From Hyphodiscus hymeniophilus (Eukaryota; Ascomycota; Leotiomycetes; Helotiales; Hyphodiscaceae), in NCBI GenBank assembly GCA_016508695.1, contig VNKQ01000020.1, positions 558,001 through 622,000 on the forward strand: a stretch of DNA of 64,000 nucleotides. Reading direction: 5' to 3'. Position 1 is the stretch's first letter, and the number at the start of each line of letters is the position of its first letter. The translations under genes were made by a program, and so were the position numbers. The notes under the pieces are model-generated. The model was not told where the DNA came from. It did not search any database and was given only the letters and a program-made list of their open reading frames with translations. Of this stretch, positions 11,201 through 21,657 are shown in pieces.

Positions 11201-12606
11201 TCAAAAAAACTCGAAGTCGCACCGTCGTCAACGATCGAGCTTCAGCTAGAAGCTGTAGGATTGTGCGAACGTGGCCTTTGTTGTCACACTCATCAAGGGC
11301 ATCAATAACAAGCACATAGGAAGATGGAGATGAGGGCTTGTCTGACTTGACTAACTTTAACGGACGGGTGACGAGCTCACGCCACTAATCTAGAAGAGAC
11401 AGATTCGCAATATCGCTCCGCTCTCTCATAGTATTACAGATATGTGCTCGGAGAGATGGCACAACATTCGCGAGCTATACGGCAAGACTTGTAAAGAGCT
11501 TGCCGGCATGGCTCACGTCTCCGCCGCCCCTTGAGAAGAAGAAGCTGGCTCTAAGACGCTTCTACTCACTACATCTGCGGGCGATAGTACGGGAGATTGT
11601 CGACTTTCCTGTCCCAGCTAGGCCGCTTAGCCAGAAGATACACCGCTTATCTTGTCCATCCTTTCCATCAGTCCAGTCATATATCTCTTGTAGAAGGTCG
11701 ACGCGCGTATTGGGGAGGCAGGCAGGTTCGTCTTGGCGGCCGTATGCGTTAAAGGGCGCCTCCTCAGCATACGGTAGGTGACGAAATAGGTCTTTATCAG
11801 AGCCTTAACTTTATTTAGCGCTAGTCTTAACAGTGTGTTTAGCATTAACCGTATAGATAGGACTTACCCTTGGAAGGTTTATCGATTGCGTCTCGGAGTC
11901 GCTGAAACGCCTTGACTTCTCCTTCGCCATAAAGAAGGGGCATTTGGACATCGAAAATGCCAAAAAGCGAATACGCCTTGTCTTCTCCGCGTGTAGTCTG
12001 TCGCATTTTCGCCCACGAGAATCGTTCGTCAACGTCGAATTGGGAGAGAGGATATTCTCGAAACGCTGTGGTGGGAATTCCGGTAATCTCGTGGATTTGT
12101 TGCTCTAGAGTTCTCTTATTACCGATTCGAATGCTTTCCCGTGAGAAGAATTCAACTGATCTTGGAGCAAGGAGTTCTTGTAAAGTCCAGCCTCGTGTAA
12201 ACCAATTGCTTGCTCGGAAAGCAGATTCCCAAGTACACTCGGCAGACGTTTTACTTGCTTTCCATTTCCGTATCGAAACATCAGATAAATAGACGTAGCA
12301 TCTGGCCGCTTTCTGATACCAGCGAAACATCGAGTTGATAGCTTCCGAGAGCTCGGCGCTGCTCGATTTGTCGATGCAGCATGTGTCCACCCAGAAGTAT
12401 TCCAATCCATCACGCCTTGCCTGTTCTCCGCAAAACTGTATCTTGCCATAGCCAGCCTTGGCTTTACTCGTGCCATCTGTCAAATCCCTGAAGGTGACCT
12501 CTTCCGCCCCCCATCTGTGTGAAAGTATAGCATACTCGGGTATGTCGTGTTCAAAGAACTCGGCCAGGCTAGGGTTGCCATTGCCATCTGACTGTAGCAG
12601 ATACAT
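8241..12606 (-). pseudogene. HNWD gene (HET-NACHT-WD40, het-e/het-d class), RIP-like decay
   Basis: Architecture matches the Podospora HNWD incompatibility NLRs. Exon 1 (12606-11868) is a complete uninterrupted HET domain, with EYAILSHRWG, YFWVDTCCIDK and a GWTLQELLAP element, ending in LYGEGEVKAFQRL. A GTAAGT intron, 11792-11867, joins it in phase to the NACHT domain, which has Walker A GLAGTGKST and Walker B VLVIDALDEC. The C-terminus is about twelve WD40 repeats of exactly 126 bp. From shortly after Walker A onward the frame holds many stops, including at least four TAGs in NACHT at Gln positions and about ten in the WD40 tract, each explained by CAG to TAG or TGG to TAG. The intact HET exon plus P-loop could still yield a truncated protein. 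The last about 60 codons and the 3' flank (8150-8240) resemble those of the nwd2-like gene in element B. Confidence 0.88.
8434..9975 (-). repeat. WD40 tandem repeat tract, 126-bp unit, about 12 copies
   Basis: The CTCGAGCGTCT landmark recurs every 126 bp from about 8438 to 9950. Each unit encodes one 42-residue WD40 repeat (GHTRWVSSVAFSPNGTQVV.., then RLWDAATG). Units are almost identical at the DNA level, as in HNWD genes whose repeats undergo concerted evolution. Differences between units are mostly C/T, and several create stops. Confidence 0.92.
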
Positions 12607-12984
12607 TATTCCACAAGGTTCGATGATCGCAGGCGGAAGGGTTCTCGGTAGCTGATGAGCCGTCGAAAGAGTATAGATGCGGAGTAAGGTTGGAGAATAC
12701 GTCGTGGAAGGCTGGCGGACTCAGCTGAGCGGCTGCCTCGCGGCAATGGCATCGTACATCACTGGAAGCGCGCAAGACCGGCCAATCGCGGCTAGCTACT
12801 ACTTATAGAAGATTTCGGTGGCTGAGGATTGGAACGATTATGGCAGCTCTGTGCAGAAACAGACACGTACATGGTGTTTTCACCTAGAATCAAGCCACAT
12901 TTCACGTGAGTTGCGTATAATATACTATAAGATACGATTAATTTAGCGTTACCGTAATAATGATATTATGTCAGCACCTCCTTC

Positions 12985-13140
12985 GCTTATTAAGATACTT
13001 GGCGTATTCTATACCTCCTCCCATTTCATCCGGATAAATCCGGCATATCGATTTCCGTCCGCTTTATATCTTTAAACTCTGAAAATATATTCTTTCTTAA
13101 TAAGAGCTTCGTGCTACAATCCCGAAATTTGGATACAGGC
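12985..13140 (-). pseudogene. Transposase 5'-end relic, right arm of element A
   Basis: The GCCGGATTTATCCGGATGAA segment (minus strand, about 13020-13045) and surrounding sequence are the inverted counterpart of the left-arm relic and of the region upstream of the element B transposase. The frame is not maintained. Confidence 0.55.
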
Positions 13141-13261
13141 CAGTATTTATGTTAGAGCAGGGGGGAACAGCAAAAGGGATTTCAACGACGTCGTCGGAAC
13201 ACTCGATCAGATGACCACAACTTAGTATTCTTTTACTACAAACCGCCCTGTTAAAGAAAAA

Positions 13262-13382
13262 TAGCTAAAGAACAATAGCAAACTGATTATAACTTTATAT
13301 ATTTACGTGGTAGAGATTTAAGGCCCCTAAACCATGAAGTCGTTCCGCCACGCAGGGTTTTCCGCCACGCAGGGATGGACGT
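13262..13382 (-). repeat. Right terminal inverted repeat of element A
   Basis: Ends in CAGGGATGGACGT followed by TA, the exact inverse of the left end. It also has the doubled CCGCCACGCAGGG motif. Confidence 0.85.
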
Positions 13383-13596
13383 TATCTTTGCAGACTCTTT
13401 CTATAAATTTCCCGCATAGTGCCATGTTGGTGAACTCATGTTTAGTGTACTATAACAGGAAGGATGATTTCTGTATCTCCTCCTTCTTCGAAGATACTGG
13501 CTCTAATATCCTGATTAACTCTCACCATTCCTTGTCGTAAAGATTTTGCTATTTTTCTTCTCATTCCGCGTCAATATCTGATTTAACTACCACATA

Positions 13597-15060
13597 TCAC
13601 GCTTCAAGAGGACAAGCTTCTAAAGCTCCCAGAAATCGACTTAGATCATTTGAAATATCAATATCTTTGTCTACTATCCTCTCATATCTGACTTGCGGCT
13701 CGCCACGGCGGTCAGGGGAAGTAGATGGGGGTTGATATACCCTTCGAAATATCGCACGAGATCGAGGCTGGGGTGAAGTCTTGAAATTTCCGTAAGCTAC
13801 AAAGTCAAGTTTTGGCAAACCATTTGAACCGAATATCCAATCACAAAACGCATCGAGATGATGAGCAACATTGTAGTAGTTGTTGTTGATGCTATCGAGG
13901 CATATATCACAGGGCCCTCTTCTAATATGAAGCATCTTGAGGTGTTGTATTCCTGGTATCAGATGACATTGAGATTTTGCGTTTGACAACCTGCAATTCA
14001 GACCTAGAAAGTCAAGCTCTAGTCGGAGCATATCTGTGCTTAATCCAGGAAGAGTGGCACCATCAAATGGAGCATCGGAAGAGGTTGAATTAACGTGTAA
14101 AACGAGCTCGCGCAATGCACATTGGTGATAAGCAATAGACGCCCAGATGGTATCCATATCAAGGGAACGAGCGGAGATAGAGAGATAGAGACTCTTTAGC
14201 AACCGGGAACTTCGAAGAAATCTATTCAAGGTCGCAGGAGGTCCAAGCGGTTTTCTACACGCAGTAAGCTCGAATGATTTGAGCCTTAGCTGTGCGATAT
14301 CCACACAGGTTGTCAAAAAGCCACCTACTTGGGCACACTCATTAAGTGTCAACATCGCGAGTCGACTTATATTCCAAGCCAGTACCGCATCTGAGCTGAC
14401 CAATTCAAAGCTCACTCCCGTCAGGCAAAGATTCCTCAAGGACTGGAGCATGGCTGATTTTTCCGGGCCTGGTAACTGTTGAGTGACAAGATCCTGGATT
14501 AAAGACGTCCTCTGCAGTCCCTTTACATCGAACTCGAGGTCCTGAAGATGTTTTGAGTTGCGCCAAAGCAAATCACTCACTTCTGCAAAATCACTCGCCC
14601 GGCTAAGTCCTCTCCACGATACTGTTCGAAGGTTGCAGAATCTCCCTAGATCCAGGGACTCCCTATTGGTACTCCAATAAGACGGATCTTTTGTAACAGA
14701 AATTGACTTCATACGACTTTGCTTCAAGGGTAGGTATGCGTTTTCGCCTAGCAAGCTCGTTGGGGTGCATGAGCCCAGGTGCCAACTATCCAGGGAAGCT
14801 TAGAATGATGTGAAGTCTAAGGAAAGGAAACTCACTGAAACCCCTCTAAGCTGTTTTCTCTCAACCGGTAGACTAAATCTAGCACAGATAAACTGAACTC
14901 GGCAATCGAATTTACACGAGGCTCATCGTCATCATCCGAGTCATCTTCATCGTAACCGTACCCGTCAGTATCATGCTCGCAATGATACTGCTGAATTTCA
15001 CCAGAGCTTCGCCGTACCAGCCTTGGATCTCCAATATGGATAGTCTTAATGTACTGGGCA
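13597..15060 (-). CDS. F-box/LRR-like protein, 5' end unresolved
   Basis: The main exon, 14785-13597, encodes about 395 residues made of successive Leu-rich segments (for example LQSLRNLCLTGVSFEL and LRELVLHV), in the style of fungal F-box/LRR-like proteins that act as substrate adaptors. An intron, 14786-14835 (GTGAGT..ATAG), joins it in phase to an upstream exon. That exon holds a YAQYIKTIHIGD segment and an acidic Asp-rich stretch (DEDDSDDDDE). Further upstream, 15060-15240, a coding-like FLSVLDHSN segment lies in another frame, so either an intron was missed or an indel has damaged the N-terminus. The F-box itself was not found. It lies just outside the right end of element A. Confidence 0.6.
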
Positions 15061-15520
15061 TAGCTCGGGCGACGAACTAAAGTCGATATAAGGGATGATT
15101 ATAGGAATGTTGGAGTGATCGAGGACGGACAAAAAGGATGGGAAACAGCCGAGAATGCCCGACGCTAGCCATCGAGCAGCGTCACCCTGCTGCACGTGAG
15201 GTTCAAAGATGACCTTGATAACGGCTTACTAGATCACCTGTGGGGAATTGTCTATTGATTGTGCGAATCTTCTCACCTTCAGATGTAATGCAATGACCCA
15301 TCTCGGATAACTCACTGCGGCGTCGAGCCGGTCAATGGCGACCGTCGTGGTTGTCTAAGGTGATTTACGAACATGGGTGAATGAGCCCGTTGCGTCTAAT
15401 GAGCCTCTGCATCCCTTTGAACTCTGACCGTTCTGCCCAATTTGAAATTTGTGCAGTGGTATCCAGTACACCCGATATTCCAGACATATTGCCTTTCAAG
15501 ATCTCTTTCCTCAGAGGCCA

Positions 15521-17067
15521 ATGCAGAAAGCTTGGGTATTAGTAGCCAATGTGGCCATTTTTACCACAACTCATGCGCAGCAATACCTTACAAGCGAAAG
15601 CTTACCTACCTGTGCTGTAAGTGAACCTCCAGAATTCTACTGTTCTTAAACCGAGCAAGAATAGACCCTCTGCTTAGCGGAATCGACTCCTGTCTCGCCT
15701 GACGCACATGCGAACTATACCTACATCTGTGTAAGCACAGCGTTAAGCGATAGTCTCCAACGGTGTGTAAGCGTAAACTGCACAGTAAGAGAGCTGTTGA
15801 GTCCGTTCTGTACAGCCTACCACTGCAGGAGATTCGCTGACAAAGCTAGTAACAAGAAACATAACTCAAATAACCTGTAGTCAACCTCTGCGAAATAGGA
15901 CCAAAGTTGTTTCGATTGTCGGAATCGCTGGGATGTCTCTTGCCCTGCTGACCGTCATCTTGCGCCTACTGGCGCGGATACTTAATGACCAATTTGGGAT
16001 GGATGACTGGAGCATAATAATAGCGATGGTATGGCTGCATAACGGGATACTGTTCTCTGCCTAACATGATATAGGGCTTTGTGATTCCACTCTCTGCGCT
16101 GGCCGTTGTTCGTACGTCAAACACAGTCGCTGAACTGTACTTTATCAATGATTGCTAAAGTGCTTGCTAGTTGCGGACCGCGGACTTGGGAAAGACCTCT
16201 GGTCTCTTCCTTTCGATGATATCACATATATTCTCTATGTTAGTCAATTATCAATGCTGCTACGTACCATTACTAAAATCATATAGATATATTACATCGA
16301 CGAGTTGCTCTATCTCTGTAGTCTGACAATGACAAGGCTGTCTATATTATGTCTTTATCTTCGGATTTTCCCTCAGCCAACGTTCAGGAGTATCGTATAC
16401 GTTATCATGGCGAGCAACATCGTCTATGGCACTGTGTTCGTCCTCCTCTCTATATTTCAATGCATTCCAATTCAGGCTGTTTGGACGAGATGGGACGGTA
16501 CGGTCCCAGCCCGATGTATCAATGTCAATGCGCTTGGGTGGGTTAGCGCCGGCATCAGTATCCTTCTCGATATCACTATCCTTATTCTTCCGCTGCCGGG
16601 GCTGGCAAAACTCGTAATGCCCTGCCAACGAAAGATTCACATTTTGTTGATGTTTGGCCTGGGGTTTTTGTGAGTCGGAGAACCAAACCGTGAAGTCTTC
16701 GACTAATCCACATATGATAGCGTTGTCATCGTTAGCATACTCCGGCTCACCTCGCTTGTCAAATTTGCAGACACTCAAAATGTAACATGTAGGGGCATGC
16801 AATGTTATGGAAATAAAAACACTGACCACCAACTTAGGGGACTATGTTCCCGTAGGATATTGGAGTACAATCGAGGTTCATGTTAGCATTATCTGCGCAT
16901 GCCTGCCAATAATGCCCTCCCTCTTTCGGAAGGTAGCACCAGCTGCCTCTGCGAAACATACCTCAGATAATGGTACTCGGATCATTCGGCAGCCGAAGAA
17001 CAGAGGTTCCGACGTCCTTCCACTTTTAAAGATGGCGGGTGTCGATGGGCAAAGCATTCTTCGTTGA
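15521..17067 (+). CDS. CFEM-domain PTH11-type rhodopsin-like membrane receptor
   Basis: Eight exons fit by eye: 15521-15616, 15665-15804, 15881-16028, 16075-16111, 16171-16238, 16287-16669, 16721-16788 and 16838-17067. They sum to 389 residues. A signal peptide leads into a CFEM-like Cys-rich module (LPTCA, LCLAEST, YICVSTAL, LQRCV, NCTVRELL). Seven-helix PTH11/rhodopsin-family segments follow, including VVSIVGIAG, GMDDWSIII, the conserved LYLCSLTMTRLSILCLYLRI helix, and WDYVPVGYWSTIEVHVSIICACLP near the end. Such receptors sit in the plasma membrane and are linked to surface sensing and pathogenicity in fungi; the ligand is unknown. The third splice (15805-15880) has a weak donor and is the least certain. 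The cytoplasmic tail is short and Arg-rich. Confidence 0.82.
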
Positions 17068-18540
17068 CTTTGATTACCTTATAGTAGTTAAATGAGTAGA
17101 AACAAAGCAAAAACCGAGTTTTTTGTTTTTTGGCCGTCGACGCTTTGTATATCAAGCAAATATGCGCTCCTTTCTCTGGATCTGAAGGATTCAAAACCAG
17201 TTTCGGTTAATTGTAATCTGTGCAGACTGGAGTTTCCATGGAATAGCAGTTTTGCTTTAGCCATACAAGCTCAGTACTATCATATCCGGCAACGTTGTTA
17301 TCTCGGCCATACTCAAAATCTGCCATTCTGCCCTGCCATGGCATCAAGTATCCCCTGCCCCGGTTAGTGCTATTTTAACACTAATGTAAGGCCCTTTTCA
17401 TGTACCCCTGACTTCGGCTGTCTTCTTGTGGATGGCCGAATTTTCCCGGTGGAGGCCCGAGTCAAAGCATAGCCATAAGCAGAGTTCAGAAGGTAAGTCA
17501 ATAGCAGAGGGTTGTATGGACATACAACATAGTTGTATTTAATACCTGCAGTATATTTCCTTCGGTGATGAGAATGGCGATGTTTGACACTGAAACAGGT
17601 TCTCCAGAGACGATTGGAGTGGTTCGCCAGGCGCCGAATCCAGCCGATATCGCGCACCCCTTGCCAATATTGAGAACGTAATCCGCACTCGCCAATCTAC
17701 TGCATGAATTCTTATATAGCTGTTGATAAGCGGTTCGTATGTAGATGCTTGTCATTAGCTAGGAGATCATCAGCAGGTAGGTCATCAGCTAGTAGATCAT
17801 CAGACCAAACTGCTCTGGTAGAGGAGCGTCAGGTCCACTATTGTGGCGGGAAACCCCTTTATCCTAGCGACTTTGACTATATTTGCCATACTCGCCGTCG
17901 CAGGTTCTCCCAAATAATCATCAGTGCGGTGGTCCATGGTTATCAAACATGTGTTAAGTGTGGCAACCATGACGAGTTCCACCTCCAGCATGGTCCCCGA
18001 CAAACCGCGTCACGAGTTAGTTATCGTCGGGCCGATAGGCAGGAGCATGGAGGTTGGTTCGATATCTATTCATACTTCTCAAGAGTTGGAGCTAGAACTA
18101 TTATAGCAGGCTCGTATCTTGATATTGTGATACGCAGACATGAATACGATAAGCAGAGAATCGTTGTAGAATCATGTTGAACAAAGTCGTTGTTATTTTA
18201 ATGATCCCACTTCGCACAACATTCGGCCATTAACAGCATGCCGAGGATTATGAGGATTTCTTTAATTTGGCGGCATTCATCGACCCCATGCACAGATGAT
18301 GGTTCAGTTCATCAAACGTGCTCTAAGGTCAAACTGTAGAACTCTGACTAACTGACAGCTGTTGTACATATAGGTAACAAATCTTGTCCCTGATAAATTT
18401 CAGGTTCTCAAAAAGCAATAGCAAAAAAGGGACACTGCAATCAAACTCCCTCCTATTCATACTCAGCTCTTGTAACAGACACTAAAAAGAGGCCTCATGG
18501 TATACAACTCCTTCTTCTTTCCTTCTTTGCCAGTTGCCTA
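17068..18540. other. No gene assigned
   Basis: Open frames exist on both strands, for example a minus-strand 67-codon frame at 17800-18003 and another around 17498-17755 with an SAGFGAWRTTPIVSGEP stretch. I could not join them into a gene or recognise a family. Small direct repeats such as GGTCATCAGCTAGTAGATCA occur near 17760-17800. Confidence 0.3.
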
Positions 18541-19156
18541 AACCCTGTCCTTGAGTATATCCTCCATAGTGATGTCTTTACTAGAGAGTAGCTCTTCGAC
18601 CTCTTTATCTGAAAGGCTTAAGATCAAACTTCCAGAGGCGTCTTAGATAGCTCGATCCAACTGATAGGTAGGACAGGAGTCGGTTCCTTCACAGCACTCC
18701 ATTAATAGGATCAACAGCCCTATCAACGGCGTGTCTGTCCTCAGCACACGGATTTTGTATTTGATCAGCATTGCATCGAGAGAACCGTGAATCCCAATAC
18801 CAACAATCTTTCCCTGCCAATTTCGTTCCTCCTCAGACTTCCTGCACCGGTCCGTTGACGCAAGAGATACGAACCCTCGTATTCCTGTCAAACGATATTG
18901 AGCATGGGGAAGTCGGCCAAGTTTTGGAGTCCCGTGTCGCTGCTGCTATTCTAGCAGATTCTGGTTTCGAACGTCCGAGGAATGATTGGCATTCGTCATA
19001 TGAAGGATATTCAGGGAGTGAAGATTCTTTCGATGTCGTTGGTAGCCATGGGAAGAGTCTTGGGAAAACCATTGGAATGAGATTCAGCACCCATTCGAGG
19101 AAGGATGATAAGTAGGGCTTCAGACCTCTTACAATGCCGTGAAAGCTCAACGACAA
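18541..19156 (-). CDS. Hypothetical protein, weak model
   Basis: Several adjacent minus-strand open segments read as protein: 19156-18833 has a hydrophobic N-terminal segment, and 18891-18643 has LDAMLIKYKIRV. A further segment near 18560-18640 contains LSDKEVEELLSSKDITMEDI, interrupted from the second by a stop at 18643-18645. The frame change between the first two suggests an intron or decay. No family recognised. Confidence 0.25.
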
Positions 19157-19829
19157 ACTTCGAGACCCAATTTAGATCACCTGGCTGTGAATCATCCAGG
19201 TGATACTAGAAATGTCCGGACCCGCCCATAGTAGATCGACAGCCGTAATTAGGTCGCAGGTTCTAAATTTGGCTGCCAAGTATATCAGTGCTAGAGTCGC
19301 GGTAATGTTCCAAACGATGTGCTTTTGAATAGGCATCAACTGTTACACAACGAGCGGTATTTGGTGGTTATGTCTATAAAAAAACCTAGATGGCTGCTCT
19401 ATTGGTTTTTATGTACGCCTCAACGGGGCGACCTGGTGTTTTCGATAACCAACTTGCGTTGTTAGCTTTCGGAGGCCGACCTGTCACCTGACTGAAAGTT
19501 GATGCGGCACGCCGTAAGCGTCATCTACGCAGCGTGTGGGGCGTCCAGAGTATCCCTGGAGGTGATACATGCTGTTCTTGTGAACAAACAGTAAGGCACT
19601 AAGTTAGTGAGGCCACCGCTATGTGCGTTTGAAATCATGAGTTACAGGGAGATAGTTGAGCATTGCGCACTTCTCGTCGAACCGCCCAGCTTAATGGAAG
19701 ACTCAAACGTATATGCACTACAAATTACGGGAGATTGGAAGGCTCACGTAGCGCGGGTTGATATTACTCAATTAGCTAGGACGAACATATGTCAAAGGTA
19801 ACTAACTGTAGGCGCTCGCATTATCCTGA
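19157..19829. other. No gene recognised
   Basis: Nothing coherent in any frame; no repeats noted. Confidence 0.4.
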
Positions 19830-20650
19830 TCATGTGGGGAGAGACTCTACAGAAAACTTCGGCGTCCGACCGGTCTGCAGTTCGTTGTAGAGCCTCTCGT
19901 ACAAGTTCTCCCACCGCCTTGAGACTCCATTCCTGCGCGCAGCTGTTTTTTCTCGCTTCAAAATACCAGCAAGAAACTCTTCTTCGTAGCCCGCCCTTAA
20001 TGAAAACAATGCCCAGCAACGCAATCCCGTCATTCTCTTGTCACAGTCGCGCTCTATCTTTATGCACTTGCACTCTGTCGACAAACAGTAGCAGCGAAGC
20101 ATAGGCTATTACATTTCAATAACCCAGACTCCAAAACATTATGATCGACTCACTAGACTAGTCCGTTCCACGGCCCATATCTCCTCAAATGCAGGCCTTA
20201 GAGTCCACTGCCACCGTTCTGATGCCGAACAATTATTCGCTAGAAACTCCCAACTCTGGTCCAAGAGCTCTCCCTCGACGATTAATGGAGTCTGGAATTG
20301 CATCAAAACTATACGGATCAGTGAGCTATGACACTCATCTAACCCTATCAAACCGAGACTAGTCACATACTTCGCGGTCTATGAACGAAGAGTCCCGCCA
20401 TTACTGGGCTCAAGTTGGTTCCCACATGGAATACCTTACCAGCTGCGGCACTCATAAGCCATCCCAAAACCACTTCATAGCATTTCTTGCAGGCAGAGGC
20501 AAGAAAAGCAAGGCTAGCATCCTCTGATTTGACACTTGACGAAGCTACTAGCGTAACTACCTTTTCGAAGAGCTCTGAGGGCAAGAAGACGAGACCCACG
20601 GGCTCCCTGGCCATCTTTTGGTTCACTGGACTCGGTGCTCGCTCCATCCG
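19830..20650 (-). CDS. Hypothetical protein, possibly F-box-like
   Basis: Three exons fit in phase: 20650-20371, 20308-20154 and 20105-19830, with GTATGT and GTGAGT donors and introns of 62 and 48 nt. They encode about 236 residues from the ATG at 20650. The N-terminal segment VFLPSELFEKVVTLV has the spacing of an F-box start but is too weak to call. The middle exon is Trp-rich (RWQWTLRPAFEEIW). The last exon is Arg-rich with a WENLYERLYNELQ helix. Confidence 0.45.
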
Positions 20651-21657
20651 AGCGTAAAAAGTTGATATTGATAAAGACTCAAGGTGGAGAAGGACACGCT
20701 GTTGTGCAGAATAATTCTGCTCGTGGGAAACGGGTGTTTTTATAGTAGGAAACAAGTCAAAATCAGCTTTCCGCTACAGGTACTCAACTACCACGTCTAT
20801 AGCTCAGCACTAAATCAGTCGACAACTTCTCCATCGAGCACTCCCTACCGCCTAGTAGTAAGAATCATCGTGTGCTTTAAGTAACAGTCGTAGCTCCGGG
20901 GAGACTGTGGATAAAATTTAAGTGATCACCCTGTGGACGAGCAAGGATTGCGTACACGGTTGTCTTTGGTGGGAATCGAGCCCGTTTCCAGTGGCTAACT
21001 CCGACAACTTCTTTGATGGCAGGATCATCTCTGAAAGTTGAGGATGGAGACGAACCTAATGTAGAGCGTGATCTGAGTGGATGGCCGGGCTAACTCGGGG
21101 CTCAATGGCTGGCAAGGATCTGTTGCGGGTACAGCATATCTGCATGTCCACTAACTAGCGATACTGCAAGGTGACACTCTTGAAGCACGACATCAGAGAA
21201 AGGATCCGAGCGTTACAGAGATGCTCCACAGATAATCACCAATGTCATCCTTTGTAGAGCAATGTCCGGAAGATGGCGGCGGCCGCCCCTGGCCGTGGAT
21301 GATTGTGGACCCGACTTTGCACTTTCCGTAGATGCGTACTTCGTACCTTGATCTCTAGGCTCGGCCTATGCACGAACAGGGTACACTAGTACTGGAATGT
21401 GCAGCTAATATTTATCCGGCATCTTGACAGCTAGGAGAGAACTTTTCACGTGTTGACACCATGGCCCATTGGACGAAATTGCTTATTAGATTTTCAAAAG
21501 AAGATACAAAGCTCAGGAGAATGAATTGAAGATGGCTATACGATGTCGTACAACCGTAAATCTTATCCGGGACTAGCCTGAATATATACCCAAACGAAAC
21601 AAGCGATTAGATTAATTGGAGGGATAAAGGGCATGCACATGCTTTTGCGCGAGCTGA
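20651..21657. other. Intergenic, no gene recognised
   Basis: No coherent coding segments. A tRNA-like fragment near 20960-21020 was considered and rejected. Confidence 0.4.

Larger units (their letters stand above)
7489..13382. mobile_element. Element A: TIR-bounded Tc1/mariner (Fot1/pogo)-like element carrying a HET-NACHT-WD40 gene
   Basis: The left end begins ACGTCCATCCCTG and the right end finishes with its reverse complement. Both are flanked by TA (7487-7488 and 13383-13384), as expected for Tc1/mariner insertion. The inverted similarity runs well over 100 bp and continues, more degenerate, for several hundred bp in both arms. Both arms contain sequence resembling the 5' end of the transposase in element B, pointing inward. 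No transposase core remains, so the element is non-autonomous, or is a composite or foldback of two decayed copies. The cargo is a minus-strand HET-NACHT-WD40 gene at 8241-12606. Length is about 5.9 kb. Confidence 0.75.

Noticed and set aside
20955..21020. tRNA-like stem (GTTGTC..GACAAC) with a CTCGATT loop on the minus strand
   Set aside because: The span is about 52 nt, the acceptor stem is only six pairs, and there is no room for a complete anticodon arm.
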